64,000 nucleotides of DNA. Origin: Thalassospira mesophila (GTDB lineage: Bacteria; Pseudomonadota; Alphaproteobacteria; Rhodospirillales; Thalassospiraceae). This document shows, one piece after another, positions 27,126 through 37,625 of the stretch. The stretch is from NCBI RefSeq assembly GCF_002115755.1, contig NZ_JFKA01000001.1, positions 62,001 through 126,000 on the forward strand. The letters are read 5' to 3'. How positions within the stretch are numbered: position 1 is the stretch's first letter; the number at the start of each line of letters is the position of its first letter. The position numbers and the translations under genes are program-made. Under the pieces are notes generated by a model. That model did no database searches, was not told the DNA's origin, and worked only from the letters and a program-made list of their open reading frames with translations.

Positions 27126-29249
27126 TCAGGCTTCAGCAGCGTCAAGGTCCGCGCCGGTTTCCTGATCGACGCGCTTCATCGACAATTTGATCTTGCCGCG
27201 GTCATCGAAACCAATGACCTTGACCTTGACCTGATCGCCTTCCTTAACCACATCGGAAACCTGTTTGACACGTTCCTGTGCCAGTTCCGAAATGTGGACA
27301 AGGCCGTCACGCGCACCAAAGAAGTTCACGAATGCGCCGAAATCGACAGCCTTAACAACCTTACCATCATAGATATGGTTCAATTCAGGTTCTGCAACAA
27401 TCGATTTGATCCAATCAACAGCCTGCTTGCCTTTTGCACCATCGGTATGTGCAACAGTGATCGAGCCATCGTCTTCGATATCAACCTTGGCGCCGGTTTC
27501 TTCGCAAATTTCACGAATAACCTTGCCGCCAGAACCGATAACGTCACGGATCTTGTCGCGCGGAATGCTGAACTGGGTGATGGTCGGGGCATTACCCGAA
27601 ACTTCACCACGGGCTTCGGGCAGGGCTTTGGACATTTCGCCAAGAATATGCAAACGACCGTCACGGGCCTGGCCCAAAGCGATCTGCATGATTTCGGCGG
27701 TCACCGAAGTGATCTTGATGTCCATCTGCAAGGAAGTAATACCCACTTCGGTACCGGCAACCTTGAAGTCCATGTCACCAAGGTGATCTTCATCACCCAT
27801 GATGTCAGACAGAACAGCAAAATCGTCGGCTTCCTTGATCAGGCCCATTGCGATACCTGCAACCGGACGCAACAGCGGAACACCACCATCCATCATCGCA
27901 AGCGAGGTCGCGCAAACAGTTGCCATCGAGGACGAACCATTTGATTCGGTTACTTCCGAAACGATACGCACGGTATAAGGAAACGCATCCTTGGCCGGCA
28001 TCAACGGATGAATGGCGCGCCATGCCAGTTTACCATGGCCGATTTCACGACGTCCCGGCGAACCCATACGACCAGCTTCACCAACCGAGTAGGGCGGGAA
28101 GTTGTAATGCAGCATGAAGCCTTCACGATATTCACCGTCAAGGGCATCGACAATCTGTTCGTCCTGGCCGGTCCCAAGGGTGGCAACTGCCAGCGCCTGG
28201 GTTTCACCACGGGTAAACAAAGCCGAACCATGCGCACGCGGCAGAACCGAAACTTCACCCATGATCGGGCGAACATCAGAACCGGTACGACCATCGATAC
28301 GCTTGCCGGTTTTAAGGATGGCACCGCGAACAATGTCTTTTTCCAGGTTTTTCAGGATCGTCGAAATTTTGCCTTTAAGGGCATCGGCGATTTCGTCATC
28401 AGCCAGCTTGGCAAGGATGTCTGCCTTGGCAGCCGAAACAGCCGCAGAACGGTCCTGTTTGACAACATGGCCATAAGCCGCGGTCAGGCTGTCGGTGCCC
28501 AGAGCGGCAATTTTTGCGACCAGCGCATCATAACCATCGGGCAAACCAGCGATATCACGCGGGTCTTTGGCAGCATCTTCAGCCAGATCAATGATCAGGT
28601 CGATCACGGACTGGAACTGCTCATGGCCAAATTTAACAGCGCCGAGCATGATTTCTTCCGAAAGCTCTGATGCTTCGGATTCAACCATCATCACGCCTTC
28701 GCGTGTACCGGCAACCACCAGGTCCAGGGCCGAGCCCTTAACGGTTTCAGTCGCCGGGTTCAGAACAAATTCGCCATCGTTGTAACCAACGCGTGCCGCA
28801 CCGATCGGGCCCATGAACGGCAGGCCGGAAATGGTCAGCGCTGCCGAGGCACCAATCATGGCAACGACGTCAGGGTCGTGTTCCATGTCGTGCGACAGAA
28901 CGGTACAAACGATCTGGGTTTCATTGCGGTACTGCGGATGAAACAGCGGGCGGATCGGACGGTCGATCAGGCGGGAAACCAGGGTTTCCTTTTCTGACGG
29001 ACGGCCTTCACGCTTGAAAAAACCACCCGGAATTTTACCAGCGGCAAATGCCTTTTCCTGGTAATTCACGGTCAGCGGGAAAAAGTCGATATCCGGGCGC
29101 GGCGACTTGGCGCCGACAGCAGTACACAGAACCACGGTTTCACCATAGGTAACCATAACCGCGCCATCTGCCTGACGGGCAACCTTACCGGTTTCAAGAA
29201 CCAGTTTGGCATCACCCCACTGCATTTCCTTACGGACGACATTAAACAT
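27126..29249 (-). CDS. pnp: Polynucleotide phosphorylase
   Basis: A 707-aa exoribonuclease of the mRNA degradosome that degrades RNA 3'-to-5' using phosphate. Two RNase PH domains are visible ([32 protein letters not shown]), followed by a KH domain ([20 protein letters not shown]) and an S1 domain ([30 protein letters not shown]). The ATG at 29249 is used because [12 protein letters not shown] is the conserved N-terminus and GGAAG lies before it. The gene follows rpsO after a 214-bp gap with the rpsO terminator and a large inverted repeat, so it has a separate, probably regulated leader. Confidence 0.97.
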   Translation of the reverse strand: MFNVVRKEMQWGDAKLVLETGKVARQADGAVMVTYGETVVLCTAVGAKSPRPDIDFFPLTVNYQEKAFAAGKIPGGFFKREGRPSEKETLVSRLIDRPIRPLFHPQYRNETQIVCTVLSHDMEHDPDVVAMIGASAALTISGLPFMGPIGAARVGYNDGEFVLNPATETVKGSALDLVVAGTREGVMMVESEASELSEEIMLGAVKFGHEQFQSVIDLIIDLAEDAAKDPRDIAGLPDGYDALVAKIAALGTDSLTAAYGHVVKQDRSAAVSAAKADILAKLADDEIADALKGKISTILKNLEKDIVRGAILKTGKRIDGRTGSDVRPIMGEVSVLPRAHGSALFTRGETQALAVATLGTGQDEQIVDALDGEYREGFMLHYNFPPYSVGEAGRMGSPGRREIGHGKLAWRAIHPLMPAKDAFPYTVRIVSEVTESNGSSSMATVCATSLAMMDGGVPLLRPVAGIAMGLIKEADDFAVLSDIMGDEDHLGDMDFKVAGTEVGITSLQMDIKITSVTAEIMQIALGQARDGRLHILGEMSKALPEARGEVSGNAPTITQFSIPRDKIRDVIGSGGKVIREICEETGAKVDIEDDGSITVAHTDGAKGKQAVDWIKSIVAEPELNHIYDGKVVKAVDFGAFVNFFGARDGLVHISELAQERVKQVSDVVKEGDQVKVKVIGFDDRGKIKLSMKRVDQETGADLDAAEA

Positions 29250-29306
29250 ATTACTTCCTTCCAAACCTACTTGCGGACCAAGCAATTGTTACACGAGATC
29301 CGAACA

Positions 29307-29347
29307 CATTAATTATGAGGCTTTTAAGTCAAGCGTCATAATTAATG
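29307..29347 (-). promoter_or_regulatory. Large inverted repeat in the pnp leader (putative RNase III/PNPase autocontrol hairpin)
   Basis: The arms CATTAATTATGA (29307-29318) and TCATAATTAATG (29336-29347) are perfect 12-bp complements with a 17-base loop; an extra TCCG/CGGA pair (29299-29302 and 29352-29355) extends it. The element is 58 bp upstream of pnp, where Escherichia coli pnp carries an RNase III-cleaved hairpin used in PNPase autocontrol. Function here is inferred from position and shape. Confidence 0.5.
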
Positions 29348-29420
29348 GGTCCGGACACACCGAGCGTGACCAGCCTTTCTGGACGTGCTCTCCCGTCTAT
29401 CCCGATCCGCGGGACAATAA

Positions 29421-29458
29421 AAAACGACGGCGGAGGGTAAAACCGCTCCGCCGCACGT
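29421..29458 (-). terminator. Terminator of rpsO
   Basis: A G+C-rich stem of CGGCGGAG (29428-29435) with CTCCGCCG (29446-29453), followed on the minus strand by GTCGTTTTTTATTG, lies 6 bp below the rpsO stop. It marks a classic intrinsic terminator between rpsO and pnp. Confidence 0.88.
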
Positions 29459-29463
29459 CAAAA

Positions 29464-29733
29464 TCAGCGGCGAATACCGAGCGTAGCGATAATCGCTTCA
29501 TAACGTTCAGTATTTTTGCGCTGCAAGTATTTCAGCAGCCGGCGACGCTGGCCAACCATCATCAAAAGACCACGACGGCTATGGAAGTCGTGCTTGTGCT
29601 CTTTCATGTGTTCGGTCAGGTTTTTGATCCGTTCGGTCAGAATAGCAACCTGGACCTCGGGGGAACCGGTATCGCCTTCTTTCTGGCCGAATTCTTTGAT
29701 CAGGTCGGTTTTACGTTCAGCAGTAATCGACAT
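29464..29733 (-). CDS. rpsO: 30S ribosomal protein S15
   Basis: An 89-aa primary 16S rRNA-binding protein ([36 protein letters not shown]), with the conserved [20 protein letters not shown] segment visible as [29 protein letters not shown]. It binds the central domain of 16S rRNA during 30S assembly. It follows truB in the translation operon by a 17-bp gap and ends at its own terminator. Length and sequence are typical; no oddities. Confidence 0.98.
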   Translation of the reverse strand: MSITAERKTDLIKEFGQKEGDTGSPEVQVAILTERIKNLTEHMKEHKHDFHSRRGLLMMVGQRRRLLKYLQRKNTERYEAIIATLGIRR

Positions 29734-29750
29734 CAGGCATCCTTTCGCCT

Positions 29751-30677
29751 TTAAAGATTAAATACACGCACCGGGCGGATCTCGCCGCCATGAATCTCGG
29801 CCAACGCAACAGCGCGGTCGTTCAACATGGCACAGACGATTCCGTCCTGGGCGACGGGAGTTCCGAGCTCGCTTCGCTTGGCAACAGCCAACAGCCCGAC
29901 AGGCTGCCCGCTGGCAAGTCGTTGCGCCTCGACTTCGGTCAGGGCCAGCGCCGGGATGTCGTCCAGCGCGGTCTCGACCGGAAGCAGTTTTTCCATAACC
30001 GCCTCGGGGTCCATTTCGAGCAAAGTTTGCAACGGAATGGAATCACCTTCTGCAAAAGGCCCCGCCGACGTACGACGGAGCGCGGAAATGTGGCCGACAG
30101 AGCCAAGGCGCAACGCAATATCGCGCGCCAATGACCGCATATATGCTCCTTTGCCCGATATAACATCGAACACGGCATGGTCGCGGTCAGGCATGTCAAC
30201 CAATCGAAGATCTTTTATCAAAATCGGACGGGCTTTTAACACCACGTCTTCATCGCGGCGGGCAAGATCATAGGCACGTTTGCCATTTACCTTGATCGCC
30301 GAAAATTTTGGCGGTACCTGCTGAATTTCACCGGTGAATTCACACAACACAGCCTCGATTTCCTCGCGGGTCGGGCGATGGTCCGAGGTGGCGTTAACGT
30401 CGCCCTCGGCATCATCTGTGGTGCGTGATTCCCCGAATTTCAGGGTAACACGATAACTTTTGCTGCCATCCATGACATAGGCGACTGTTTTGGTCGCTTC
30501 GCCAAATGCGATAGGCAGAACACCGGTCGCCAGCGGGTCCAAGGTCCCGCCGTGTCCGGCTTTGGCTGCATCAAGCAGACGACGCACCTGATTGACCACA
30601 GTAGAAGACGTGATCTCAAGAGGTTTGTCGACGGCAAGCCAGCCGCTTATGATTTTGCCGCGACGCCGACGCGCCAT
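29751..30677 (-). CDS. truB: tRNA pseudouridine(55) synthase TruB
   Basis: A 308-aa enzyme that converts uridine 55 of the tRNA T-loop to pseudouridine. The N-terminal [25 protein letters not shown] and the catalytic [16 protein letters not shown] (Asp in GTLDP) motifs are diagnostic, and the [12 protein letters not shown] and [20 protein letters not shown] motifs follow. Its ATG and the rbfA TGA share one base, showing operon coupling. The C-terminal PUA-like extension ([25 protein letters not shown]) is of normal length. Confidence 0.97.
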   Translation of the reverse strand: MARRRRGKIISGWLAVDKPLEITSSTVVNQVRRLLDAAKAGHGGTLDPLATGVLPIAFGEATKTVAYVMDGSKSYRVTLKFGESRTTDDAEGDVNATSDHRPTREEIEAVLCEFTGEIQQVPPKFSAIKVNGKRAYDLARRDEDVVLKARPILIKDLRLVDMPDRDHAVFDVISGKGAYMRSLARDIALRLGSVGHISALRRTSAGPFAEGDSIPLQTLLEMDPEAVMEKLLPVETALDDIPALALTEVEAQRLASGQPVGLLAVAKRSELGTPVAQDGIVCAMLNDRAVALAEIHGGEIRPVRVFNL

Positions 30678-31123
30678 CAGTCGTCCTCTTTATCGTAATC
30701 GTCCGCGTCCGTATCAGACGATGCATCATCGTCATCATCGGGCGTCAGGTCTTGTGCGACATGCGGATCGCGCAACAAAGCGCCAATATTATCGGAGATA
30801 TCAAAACTGGTATCTTCGAGAAACCGCAATACCGGGACGTATTTCACATGCACGCTATTGGCAACATGGCTGCGCAAAACACCCTTCTGACGTTTTAAGG
30901 CATCAAGGGTCGGTTTGGCATCACCCCCGCCAAGGGGTGTTACCGAAACCATCGCATTGCGCATATCCGGGCTTAAATCCACCTTGGTCACAGTGACCGG
31001 GCGGCGGGTCAGTTCCGGATCGTAAATGTCACCACGTTCAAGGGCGCGCGACAACGCCTGGCGGATTTCCTCCGCCACGCGTAACTGTCGCTGACTTGGT
31101 CCTTTGGCAGGTTGCTTCGGCAT
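30677..31123 (-). CDS. rbfA: Ribosome-binding factor A
   Basis: A 148-aa KH-fold factor for 30S maturation and cold adaptation. QLRVAEEIRQALSRALERGDIYDPEL, VTVTKVDLSPDMRNAMVSVTPLGG and KYVPVLRFLEDTSFD are family signatures. A very acidic C-terminal tail (residues about 130-148) follows the core domain, as in several alphaproteobacteria. It lies between infB (18-bp gap) and truB (1-base overlap) in the operon. Confidence 0.96.
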   Translation of the reverse strand: MPKQPAKGPSQRQLRVAEEIRQALSRALERGDIYDPELTRRPVTVTKVDLSPDMRNAMVSVTPLGGGDAKPTLDALKRQKGVLRSHVANSVHVKYVPVLRFLEDTSFDISDNIGALLRDPHVAQDLTPDDDDDASSDTDADDYDKEDD

Positions 31124-31141
31124 ATCAGTTTCATCGCCTCC

Positions 31142-33904
31142 TTAAAGCTGGACGGCGATTTCCTCCTGCTCGAAGCACTCGATAACGTCGCCTGCGACAA
31201 TGTCATTGTATTTCGCAAATGACATCCCGCATTCGTACCCTTCGCGCACATCCTTGACTTCGTCCTTGAAGCGACGGAGCGTCGAAAGTTCGCCGGTATG
31301 AATAACCACGTTGTCGCGCAACAACCGAACACCGGCACCGCGTTTGACGGTCCCTTCGGTGATCATGCAGCCTGCAATCTTGTTGCCCGAAATGGTAAAG
31401 ACTTCGCGGATCTGGGCGTAACCCAGGAATTTTTCGCGAACTTCAGGTGACAGCATACCGCTGAGCATCGCCTTGGTGTCGTCGGCAACATCGTAAATGA
31501 TCGAATAATAACGAATATCGACATTATCGCGACGGGCCTGGTCACGGGCTTGCTGGTTGGCACGCACGTTAAAGCCAATGATCAGCGCGTTCGACGCACG
31601 GGCCAATGTGACGTCGGATTCGTTAATCCCGCCAACACCGCTATGCAAGACGCGAACACTGACTTCGTCGTTGCCCAGTTTCTGCAAGGTGCCGATAAGT
31701 GCTTCGACCGACCCCTGCACGTCACCCTTGATAACGACCGGCAATTCCTTGCTGCCGCCATTGGTGGTGAACATGTTTTCAAGCGCCGATTTTTTCATCG
31801 CTGCCGCCTGCGTTTCGCGGATGCGACGCTGACGGAAATCAGAAACTTCACGGGCCTTGGCTTCAGTTTCGACAACAACAAAGTCATCACCGGCCGACGG
31901 AACACCGTTAAGGCCGTTAACCTCAACGGGCATACCTGGCAGGGCAGTCTGGATACGCACACCATGGTCATCGACCAGGGCACGAACACGACCCCATTCC
32001 GGACCGGTGACAAAGATATCACCGGTATTAAGCGTGCCGCGCTGTACCAGAACCGTTGCCACCGGGCCACGGCCCTTTTCCATCCGCGCTTCGACGACAA
32101 CGCCGTCAGCAACACGGTTGGGGTTGGCTTTAAGGTCCAGAACTTCGGCCTGCAACAGGATGGCTTCTTCCAGATCGGTCAAACCGGTGCCGGCTTTGGC
32201 CGAAACCTCGATCGTCTGAACATCGCCGCCCATTTCTTCCACAACAACTTCATATTGCAGAAGGGCAGTTTTAACCTTGTTGGCATCCGCACCCGGCTTG
32301 TCCATTTTATTGATCGCAACGATCATGGGGACATTGGCAGCCTTGGCATGGTTGATCGCTTCGATCGTCTGCGGCATGACCGAGTCGTCAGCAGCAACCA
32401 CCAGAACCACGATGTCGGTAACCTTGGCACCGCGTGAACGCATTTCGGTAAATGCAGCGTGGCCCGGAGTATCGATAAAGGTGATCTTGGAACCGTTTGC
32501 CATCGTCACCTGATAGGCACCGATATGCTGGGTAATACCACCGGCTTCACCACTGACAACGTCGGTTTTACGCAACGCATCAAGCAGCGACGTTTTACCA
32601 TGGTCAACGTGGCCCATTACGGTCACGACTGGCGGACGCGAAATCAGCTGTTCATCGGTGTCATCGGCCACAACCAGGGCTTCTTCAACGTCAGCGTCAG
32701 AAACACGCTTCATCTTGTGACCGAATTCTTCAACCACCAGCTGGGCGGTATCAGGGTCAAGGCTCTGGTTAATGGTCGCCATAACGCCCATCGCCATCAA
32801 TGATTTGATCACATCGGCAGCGCGTTCGGCCATCCGGTTTGCCAGGTCCTGAACGGTAATAACGTCCGGAACGACAACTTCACGAATGATCTTTTCTTTC
32901 GGCTTTTGCTGACCCTGGTTACGGGCCCGCGTTTTCGCCTGCTGGCGCTTGATCGATGCCATCGAACGGCGGCGGCCACCTTCATCACCGGTCATCGCGG
33001 TGTTGATCGACAACTTGCCACGACGGCGGCTGTTATCATCGGTTTTCGCACGCGCGCCACGGCCGGCCGCTTCGGCTTCTTCAGCCCGCTTGCGTGCAGC
33101 AGCTGAACGAACTTCTTCTTCGTCCAGTTCCTTGCGGCTTTTCGGCTTGGAAGCTGAGGGGGCCGAACGACGGCGCTCTTCAGGAACCAGCGGTTCAGCC
33201 GGGGCACCAGGCGTAATTTCCTCGACAGCTTTTTTACGGCCTTCGGGTTTCGGACGCGGCTGCAATTTCGCACGCGGTGCCTGGGCATCACGGGCGGGTT
33301 CGTCATCAGCGTTTTTGGCTTTGGATGCCGCGGCAGCAGGTGCCTCGGCCTTTTCCTTGGCCAAACGGGCCGCTTCTTCGGCTTCGGCTACCTTGCGTGC
33401 AGCTTCTTCCTCGATTTTACGCGCAGCATCCTTGCGTGCCTGTTCGGCAGCAGCAGCTTCTTCCTGCTTGCGACGTTCCTCGGAAGCTTTCAACGCAGCC
33501 ATACGAACAGCACGTTCGCCCTGGGTCAGGTTACCCTGTTCCTCATGGGCGCGCGGGCGCTGCTGGGCAGGCTTCGGTTTGTGGCGCTGTGCCGGGGCCG
33601 GTTTTGAAGGGGCCGATGCCGGTTTTTTAGGGGCCGGTGCCGCCGGGGCCGCTGCTGCGGGTGCAGCAGCAGGTGCTGCCGGAGCGGCATTTTCGCCCTC
33701 GACAACATTATCCTTGTTCACTTCGCGGAAGCGGCCGGATTCGTTCTGTTCAAAAGTACGCTTCTTGCGCACCTCCACGGCCACAGATTTGGACCGTCCG
33801 TGCGAGAAGCTTTGACGCACCTGCCCAGCCTCGACCGTCTTGCGCAATTCAAGCTTCGATCGATTGAGGCTTAGGGGCTTCTTCTCCTGATCGCTGTCAC
33901 TCAT
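31142..33904 (-). CDS. infB: Translation initiation factor IF-2
   Basis: A 920-aa GTPase that places initiator tRNA on the 30S subunit. A long Ala/Lys/Glu-rich N-terminal region with Pro-Ala repeats (about residues 70-260) is the usual extended IF-2 N domain. The G domain carries [19 protein letters not shown] (G1), DTPGHAAF (G3) and INKMDK (G4), followed by the C1/C2 domains ([37 protein letters not shown] [19 protein letters not shown]). The length is within the alphaproteobacterial range. The start is ATG at 33904; it sits in the nusA-ylxR-infB-rbfA operon. Confidence 0.97.
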   Translation of the reverse strand: MSDSDQEKKPLSLNRSKLELRKTVEAGQVRQSFSHGRSKSVAVEVRKKRTFEQNESGRFREVNKDNVVEGENAAPAAPAAAPAAAAPAAPAPKKPASAPSKPAPAQRHKPKPAQQRPRAHEEQGNLTQGERAVRMAALKASEERRKQEEAAAAEQARKDAARKIEEEAARKVAEAEEAARLAKEKAEAPAAAASKAKNADDEPARDAQAPRAKLQPRPKPEGRKKAVEEITPGAPAEPLVPEERRRSAPSASKPKSRKELDEEEVRSAAARKRAEEAEAAGRGARAKTDDNSRRRGKLSINTAMTGDEGGRRRSMASIKRQQAKTRARNQGQQKPKEKIIREVVVPDVITVQDLANRMAERAADVIKSLMAMGVMATINQSLDPDTAQLVVEEFGHKMKRVSDADVEEALVVADDTDEQLISRPPVVTVMGHVDHGKTSLLDALRKTDVVSGEAGGITQHIGAYQVTMANGSKITFIDTPGHAAFTEMRSRGAKVTDIVVLVVAADDSVMPQTIEAINHAKAANVPMIVAINKMDKPGADANKVKTALLQYEVVVEEMGGDVQTIEVSAKAGTGLTDLEEAILLQAEVLDLKANPNRVADGVVVEARMEKGRGPVATVLVQRGTLNTGDIFVTGPEWGRVRALVDDHGVRIQTALPGMPVEVNGLNGVPSAGDDFVVVETEAKAREVSDFRQRRIRETQAAAMKKSALENMFTTNGGSKELPVVIKGDVQGSVEALIGTLQKLGNDEVSVRVLHSGVGGINESDVTLARASNALIIGFNVRANQQARDQARRDNVDIRYYSIIYDVADDTKAMLSGMLSPEVREKFLGYAQIREVFTISGNKIAGCMITEGTVKRGAGVRLLRDNVVIHTGELSTLRRFKDEVKDVREGYECGMSFAKYNDIVAGDVIECFEQEEIAVQL

Positions 33905-33984
33905 AATCCGTCCAACTTCCTCATTTCCTGCGGGATCGGTCGCCTGGCGGCCAATCCTGTTCTTCCGTACGGCGCTGCCTGCCT

Positions 33985-34575
33985 TCAGGCTGCGCGAAAT
34001 CCTTCAAGCCGCTGTAGTGACCGGCTTAGGCGTTGCGCCAGACCACCTGGCGCAACTGCCGCATGTACTGCGTGATCACGGCCAAAAGCCGCGGCAATCT
34101 CGGCAGCATTAAGAACGGAAAAAACCGGAAGATCGGCGGCTTTTGCCGCGATCCGTGCTTTTCCGTCCGCAGCACCGTCACGTGCCGCCAAAATCAGTTC
34201 CGCTCCATCATCAATTTGGGCGCGAACTTTCTCAAACCCTGCAACAGCCTGTCCGGCACGACGCGCCAGCGACAGAAGATCGATGCATCTTTGTGACAGC
34301 ATTGCTTCGATCCTGTCAGCCAGCGCCGGGTCTACCACTACTTTTTGTCGCGCCGCCCGGGCAAAGGCATTTTTTGCACAGGCGGTGTTTACCACATCCC
34401 GTGACGGGCACAACCATAATCCCCGTCCGGGTAAGCGTTCATCAAGATCGGGAACGACGCTGTTATCAGGGCCGATCACGAATCTTAAAAGGTCTTCTTT
34501 CTCCCGGACCTCGCCGGTGACAATGCACCGGCGTTCCGGAATTTCTCGTTCCTTGCCGCCTTTACGATGCGACAT
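33985..34575 (-). CDS. ylxR: YlxR/L7Ae-type RNA-binding protein (DUF448)
   Basis: A 196-aa protein with an N-terminal DUF448/YlxR domain ([43 protein letters not shown]) and a C-terminal ribosomal L7Ae-like domain ([35 protein letters not shown]). Both domains bind RNA. The position between nusA and infB is conserved in bacteria. The function is not settled; RNA-binding or transcription/translation coupling is most likely. The start is ATG at 34575, 18 bp after the nusA stop. Confidence 0.93.
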   Translation of the reverse strand: MSHRKGGKEREIPERRCIVTGEVREKEDLLRFVIGPDNSVVPDLDERLPGRGLWLCPSRDVVNTACAKNAFARAARQKVVVDPALADRIEAMLSQRCIDLLSLARRAGQAVAGFEKVRAQIDDGAELILAARDGAADGKARIAAKAADLPVFSVLNAAEIAAAFGRDHAVHAAVAPGGLAQRLSRSLQRLEGFRAA

Positions 34576-34593
34576 GGTCCCCTCCGATCAGCG

Positions 34594-36153
34594 TCAGGCG
34601 TCTTCGCCTTCGGCCCCGGCTTCGCCGGTTTCTTCTTCCAGGTCATCAAACCAACCCAGACGACGGCGGGCTTCCATGATCATATCGTTCGCCTGATCAA
34701 GGGTAATGGTTTCAGTCGGTCCGGCAAATTCAATCAGTTCGTCGCTGGCCAGATCGGCAAAATCTTCAAGATTTTTAACGCCATTCTCACCAAGCTGCAC
34801 GGCAACTGCCAAGGAAATTCCCGGAAATTCAATCAGGTCATCAGCAACGCCAAGTTCACCCCGACGGGTCTGAAGACGTTCGGCTTCTTCTGCAAGATAG
34901 CCGCGCGCACGTCCCCGAAGTTCTTCGGCAAGCTCTTCTCCGAACCCTTCGATTTCTGCCAGTTCGGCCAAAGGCACGTAACCAACTTCCTCAATCGAGG
35001 TGAAACCTTCTGCGACAAGGAGATGGGCGATAACTTCATCGACATCAAGGGCCTTGATGAACATTTCTGCCCGCTTGCGTGATTCTTCCTGACGACGTTC
35101 GCTTTCGTCTTCCTCGGTCAGGATATCAATATCCCACCCGGTCAACTGCGATGCAAGCCGTACATTCTGACCACGACGGCCGATTGCGAGGCTTAGCTGG
35201 TCATCAGGAACAACCACTTCAATGCGATTCGATTCTTCATCAATCACAACCTTGGTCACCTCGGCCGGAGCCAAAGCATTCACAACAAAGGTTGCCGGGT
35301 CTTCAGACCACTGAATGATATCGATTTTTTCGCCCTGCAATTCAGCAACAACGGCCTGAACACGCGAACCGCGCATACCGACACAAGCGCCAACCGGATC
35401 AATCGAGCTGTCCGAAGACTGCACCGAAATTTTAGCACGCGAGCCAGGGTCACGCGCAACCGATTTAATTTCGATAATGTTGTCGTAAATTTCCGGCACT
35501 TCCTGGGCAAAAAGCTTTGCCATGAAGGTCGGATGGGTGCGTGACAGAAAAATCTGCGGGCCACGCTGTTCACGACGAACATCCAGAATCAGGGCACGAA
35601 CACGGTCGCCCTGACGCATGGTTTCACGCGGGATCAGTTCTTCACGGCGCAAAATGGCTTCGGTCCGGCCCAGATCGACCAGAACATTACCAAATTCAAC
35701 CCGTTTGACAGCCCCGTTGACCACTTCGCCCATACGGTCCTGATATTCGTTATACTGACGTTCACGTTCAGCATCACGAACCTTCTGGACAATAACCTGC
35801 TTTGCCGTTTGTGCGGCAATACGGCCAAAATCAATCGGCGGCAGCGGATCAATCAGAAATTCGCCAAGTTCGACATTCTCGTCACGAATACGAGCCTGTT
35901 CCAGTGACATCTGGGTAAAATCGTTTTCGATGTCATCAGTGACTTCAATAAAGCGCGCCAGCCGGATTTCGCCGGTTTTACGGTCGATATGAGCACGAAT
36001 GTCATGTTCATGGCCATAACGAGAGCGACCAGCCTTTTGAATGGCCTGCTCCATCGCACCAAGAACCTCGTCACGATCAATGCCTTTTTCGCGGGCGACA
36101 GCGTCAGCGACCTGCAAAAGCTCCGGCCGCGGCATTCCCGAAGTTGCTTCCAT
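34594..36153 (-). CDS. nusA: Transcription termination/antitermination factor NusA
   Basis: A 519-aa RNA polymerase accessory factor. The N-terminal domain (MEATSGMPRPELLQVADAVAREKGIDRDEV) is followed by an S1 domain (MGEVVNGAVKRVEFGNVLVDLG), two KH domains (VGACVGMRGSRVQAVVAELQGEKIDI; SLAIGRRGQNVRLASQLTGWDIDI) and C-terminal helix-hairpin-helix/acidic repeats. The ATG at 36153 follows AGAGG by 6 bases; a TTG two codons upstream is less likely. It overlaps no neighbour but lies 9 bp after the rimP stop, as in many bacteria. Confidence 0.97.
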   Translation of the reverse strand: MEATSGMPRPELLQVADAVAREKGIDRDEVLGAMEQAIQKAGRSRYGHEHDIRAHIDRKTGEIRLARFIEVTDDIENDFTQMSLEQARIRDENVELGEFLIDPLPPIDFGRIAAQTAKQVIVQKVRDAERERQYNEYQDRMGEVVNGAVKRVEFGNVLVDLGRTEAILRREELIPRETMRQGDRVRALILDVRREQRGPQIFLSRTHPTFMAKLFAQEVPEIYDNIIEIKSVARDPGSRAKISVQSSDSSIDPVGACVGMRGSRVQAVVAELQGEKIDIIQWSEDPATFVVNALAPAEVTKVVIDEESNRIEVVVPDDQLSLAIGRRGQNVRLASQLTGWDIDILTEEDESERRQEESRKRAEMFIKALDVDEVIAHLLVAEGFTSIEEVGYVPLAELAEIEGFGEELAEELRGRARGYLAEEAERLQTRRGELGVADDLIEFPGISLAVAVQLGENGVKNLEDFADLASDELIEFAGPTETITLDQANDMIMEARRRLGWFDDLEEETGEAGAEGEDA

Positions 36154-36162
36154 ATCCAACCT

Positions 36163-36714
36163 CTATTCTGCGTTGTCGTCAGACCGGCGCTGGCCGGTGA
36201 CATGCGCGATCAATTCATCCGTCAGCACGAGTTTCGCCTTGGCGATATCGGCTAACGGCAACACTTCACGTTCGCCATCCACTATCAGGGCGACCGCATC
36301 GTCTTCGAGTCCATCCAGCTTTCCGCTGAAACGGCGGCGACCGGCAACAGCCACCACCAATTCGACCTTGGCGTCAAAACCGCGCCAAATCTCAAAATCC
36401 TTGCGTCGGGTCAGCGGCCGGTCAATGCCAGGCGAGCTGACTTCAAGATGATAAGCTCCGGAAATGGGGTCATCCACGTCAAGCAGCGCTGAAACAGTAC
36501 GACTGATTTCAACACAGCTCTCAACGGTGATGCTGCCGTTTCCTTCGGGGCGATCCGCCATAATCTGCAGGATCTGGCTGTCTTTGCCCATCATGGACAC
36601 ACGTACCAGTTCAAACCCCAATGCCTCTATCGACGGCGCAATAATTTCTGCGATCCGCGACAAGAGCGGGTCTCTCAACTGCTGTCCGATCAGTTCAGCC
36701 ATATAAGATGCCAT
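36163..36714 (-). CDS. rimP: Ribosome maturation factor RimP
   Basis: A 183-aa 30S assembly factor. LSRIAEIIAPSIEALGFELVRVSMMGKDSQILQIMADRPE and ISRTVSALLDVDDPISGAYHLEVSSPGIDRPLTRRKDFE are diagnostic of RimP, with the C-terminal beta domain following. The ATG at 36714 is preceded by a G-rich stretch (CTGGGG), and ATG at 36702 is an alternative; a longer in-frame extension upstream is unlikely. It is the first gene of the rimP-nusA-ylxR-infB-rbfA-truB-rpsO operon. Upstream is the end of the heme island and not trmB or the other housekeeping genes that often flank it. Confidence 0.95.
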   Translation of the reverse strand: MASYMAELIGQQLRDPLLSRIAEIIAPSIEALGFELVRVSMMGKDSQILQIMADRPEGNGSITVESCVEISRTVSALLDVDDPISGAYHLEVSSPGIDRPLTRRKDFEIWRGFDAKVELVVAVAGRRRFSGKLDGLEDDAVALIVDGEREVLPLADIAKAKLVLTDELIAHVTGQRRSDDNAE

Positions 36715-36866
36715 ACCCCAGAATGCACAAAAGAGCGGGCCGAGGCCCACTCTTTGTTACGTTTTACAAAAAGCTTGCGCGCTTTATAACGCCAGTTTCC
36801 CCAGAAATCAAGTGACGATCCTGTCTGTAAACCGCATTCAGCCAAGGGATAGGCCGCGCAAACCCC

Positions 36867-37475
36867 TTATGCCGCCACCTTGCGATCCATGATCAGAAGA
36901 TTGTGAAAAAAGTCGAACGCATCATGTGCGCCTTGCCGAAGAACAATTTCGTCATCAGGATTTAACACAAGCCCATTGAGTTGCTGAACAAATTGCCGCC
37001 AATGCTTGCCACGACCGTCATCATGGGCCCCCAAATGGCGCGCGCCAAACCCGTCATCAAGGCCAAGTTTAACCGCCGCTTTTAATAAAAATGCCGCCCC
37101 AAGGTTTGATCCCTCGCAGACATAAAGCCAGCCCAGTCGTGCCGGACCACTATGCGGGGCTGCGATCGCCCCGGGATCGCGGGGCAAGGGCAGGCCAAGA
37201 TCACCAAGATCGGCACAAACGCTGTCAAACCGGCTGCGGTCTGACAGGCCGGGGATCAGGGCGTTAAGGTCATCGGCATGGTAAAGCGGCTTCATCACCG
37301 CATGAAAGCAATATTGCAAGCCCAGAAACCGGCCATAATTGTCGCGATTGTCAAACGGCTTCATCGCCATGACCATATCGTCAATCTGCTGATGATCGTC
37401 GCGGGTGTTTGCTTTTATGCGTTCCAACCGGGTCGGTTGGTCCTGCGTTAAACGCGTGGCCGTATCCGTTGTCAT
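36867..37475 (-). CDS. hemO: Biliverdin-producing heme oxygenase
   Basis: A 202-aa bacterial heme oxygenase, predicted to open heme to biliverdin, CO and iron. The proximal-helix segment LERIKANTRDDHQQIDD contains His28 (the likely axial ligand), and the distal helix has GWLYVCEGSNLGAAFLLKAAVKL with the flexible glycines Gly122 and Gly126. The start is ATG at 37475, preceded by AAAGGGTG. It is 150 bp beyond hasE at the end of the heme island and in the same direction, so it may be transcribed with the exporter genes. It gives a route to use iron from heme taken up by the neighbouring system. Confidence 0.88.
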   Translation of the reverse strand: MTTDTATRLTQDQPTRLERIKANTRDDHQQIDDMVMAMKPFDNRDNYGRFLGLQYCFHAVMKPLYHADDLNALIPGLSDRSRFDSVCADLGDLGLPLPRDPGAIAAPHSGPARLGWLYVCEGSNLGAAFLLKAAVKLGLDDGFGARHLGAHDDGRGKHWRQFVQQLNGLVLNPDDEIVLRQGAHDAFDFFHNLLIMDRKVAA

Positions 37476-37625
37476 GGTGAGCACCCTTTATCTGGTCCTG
37501 AAAATACTGTCGCGGCGGCACATTTCTGTGCCCCTTTGTTATCCATTACGAGCCAGCGGGCGAAATATCTGATCCGAAGTGCGAATTAATCTGCCCCCCC
37601 ACAACGCCAGCTTTCCGTCGCCGTG

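Noticed and set aside
33060..33700. Repetitive Ala/Pro/Lys-rich region of infB as a repeat or mobile element
   Set aside because: It is the normal extended N-terminal region of alphaproteobacterial IF-2.
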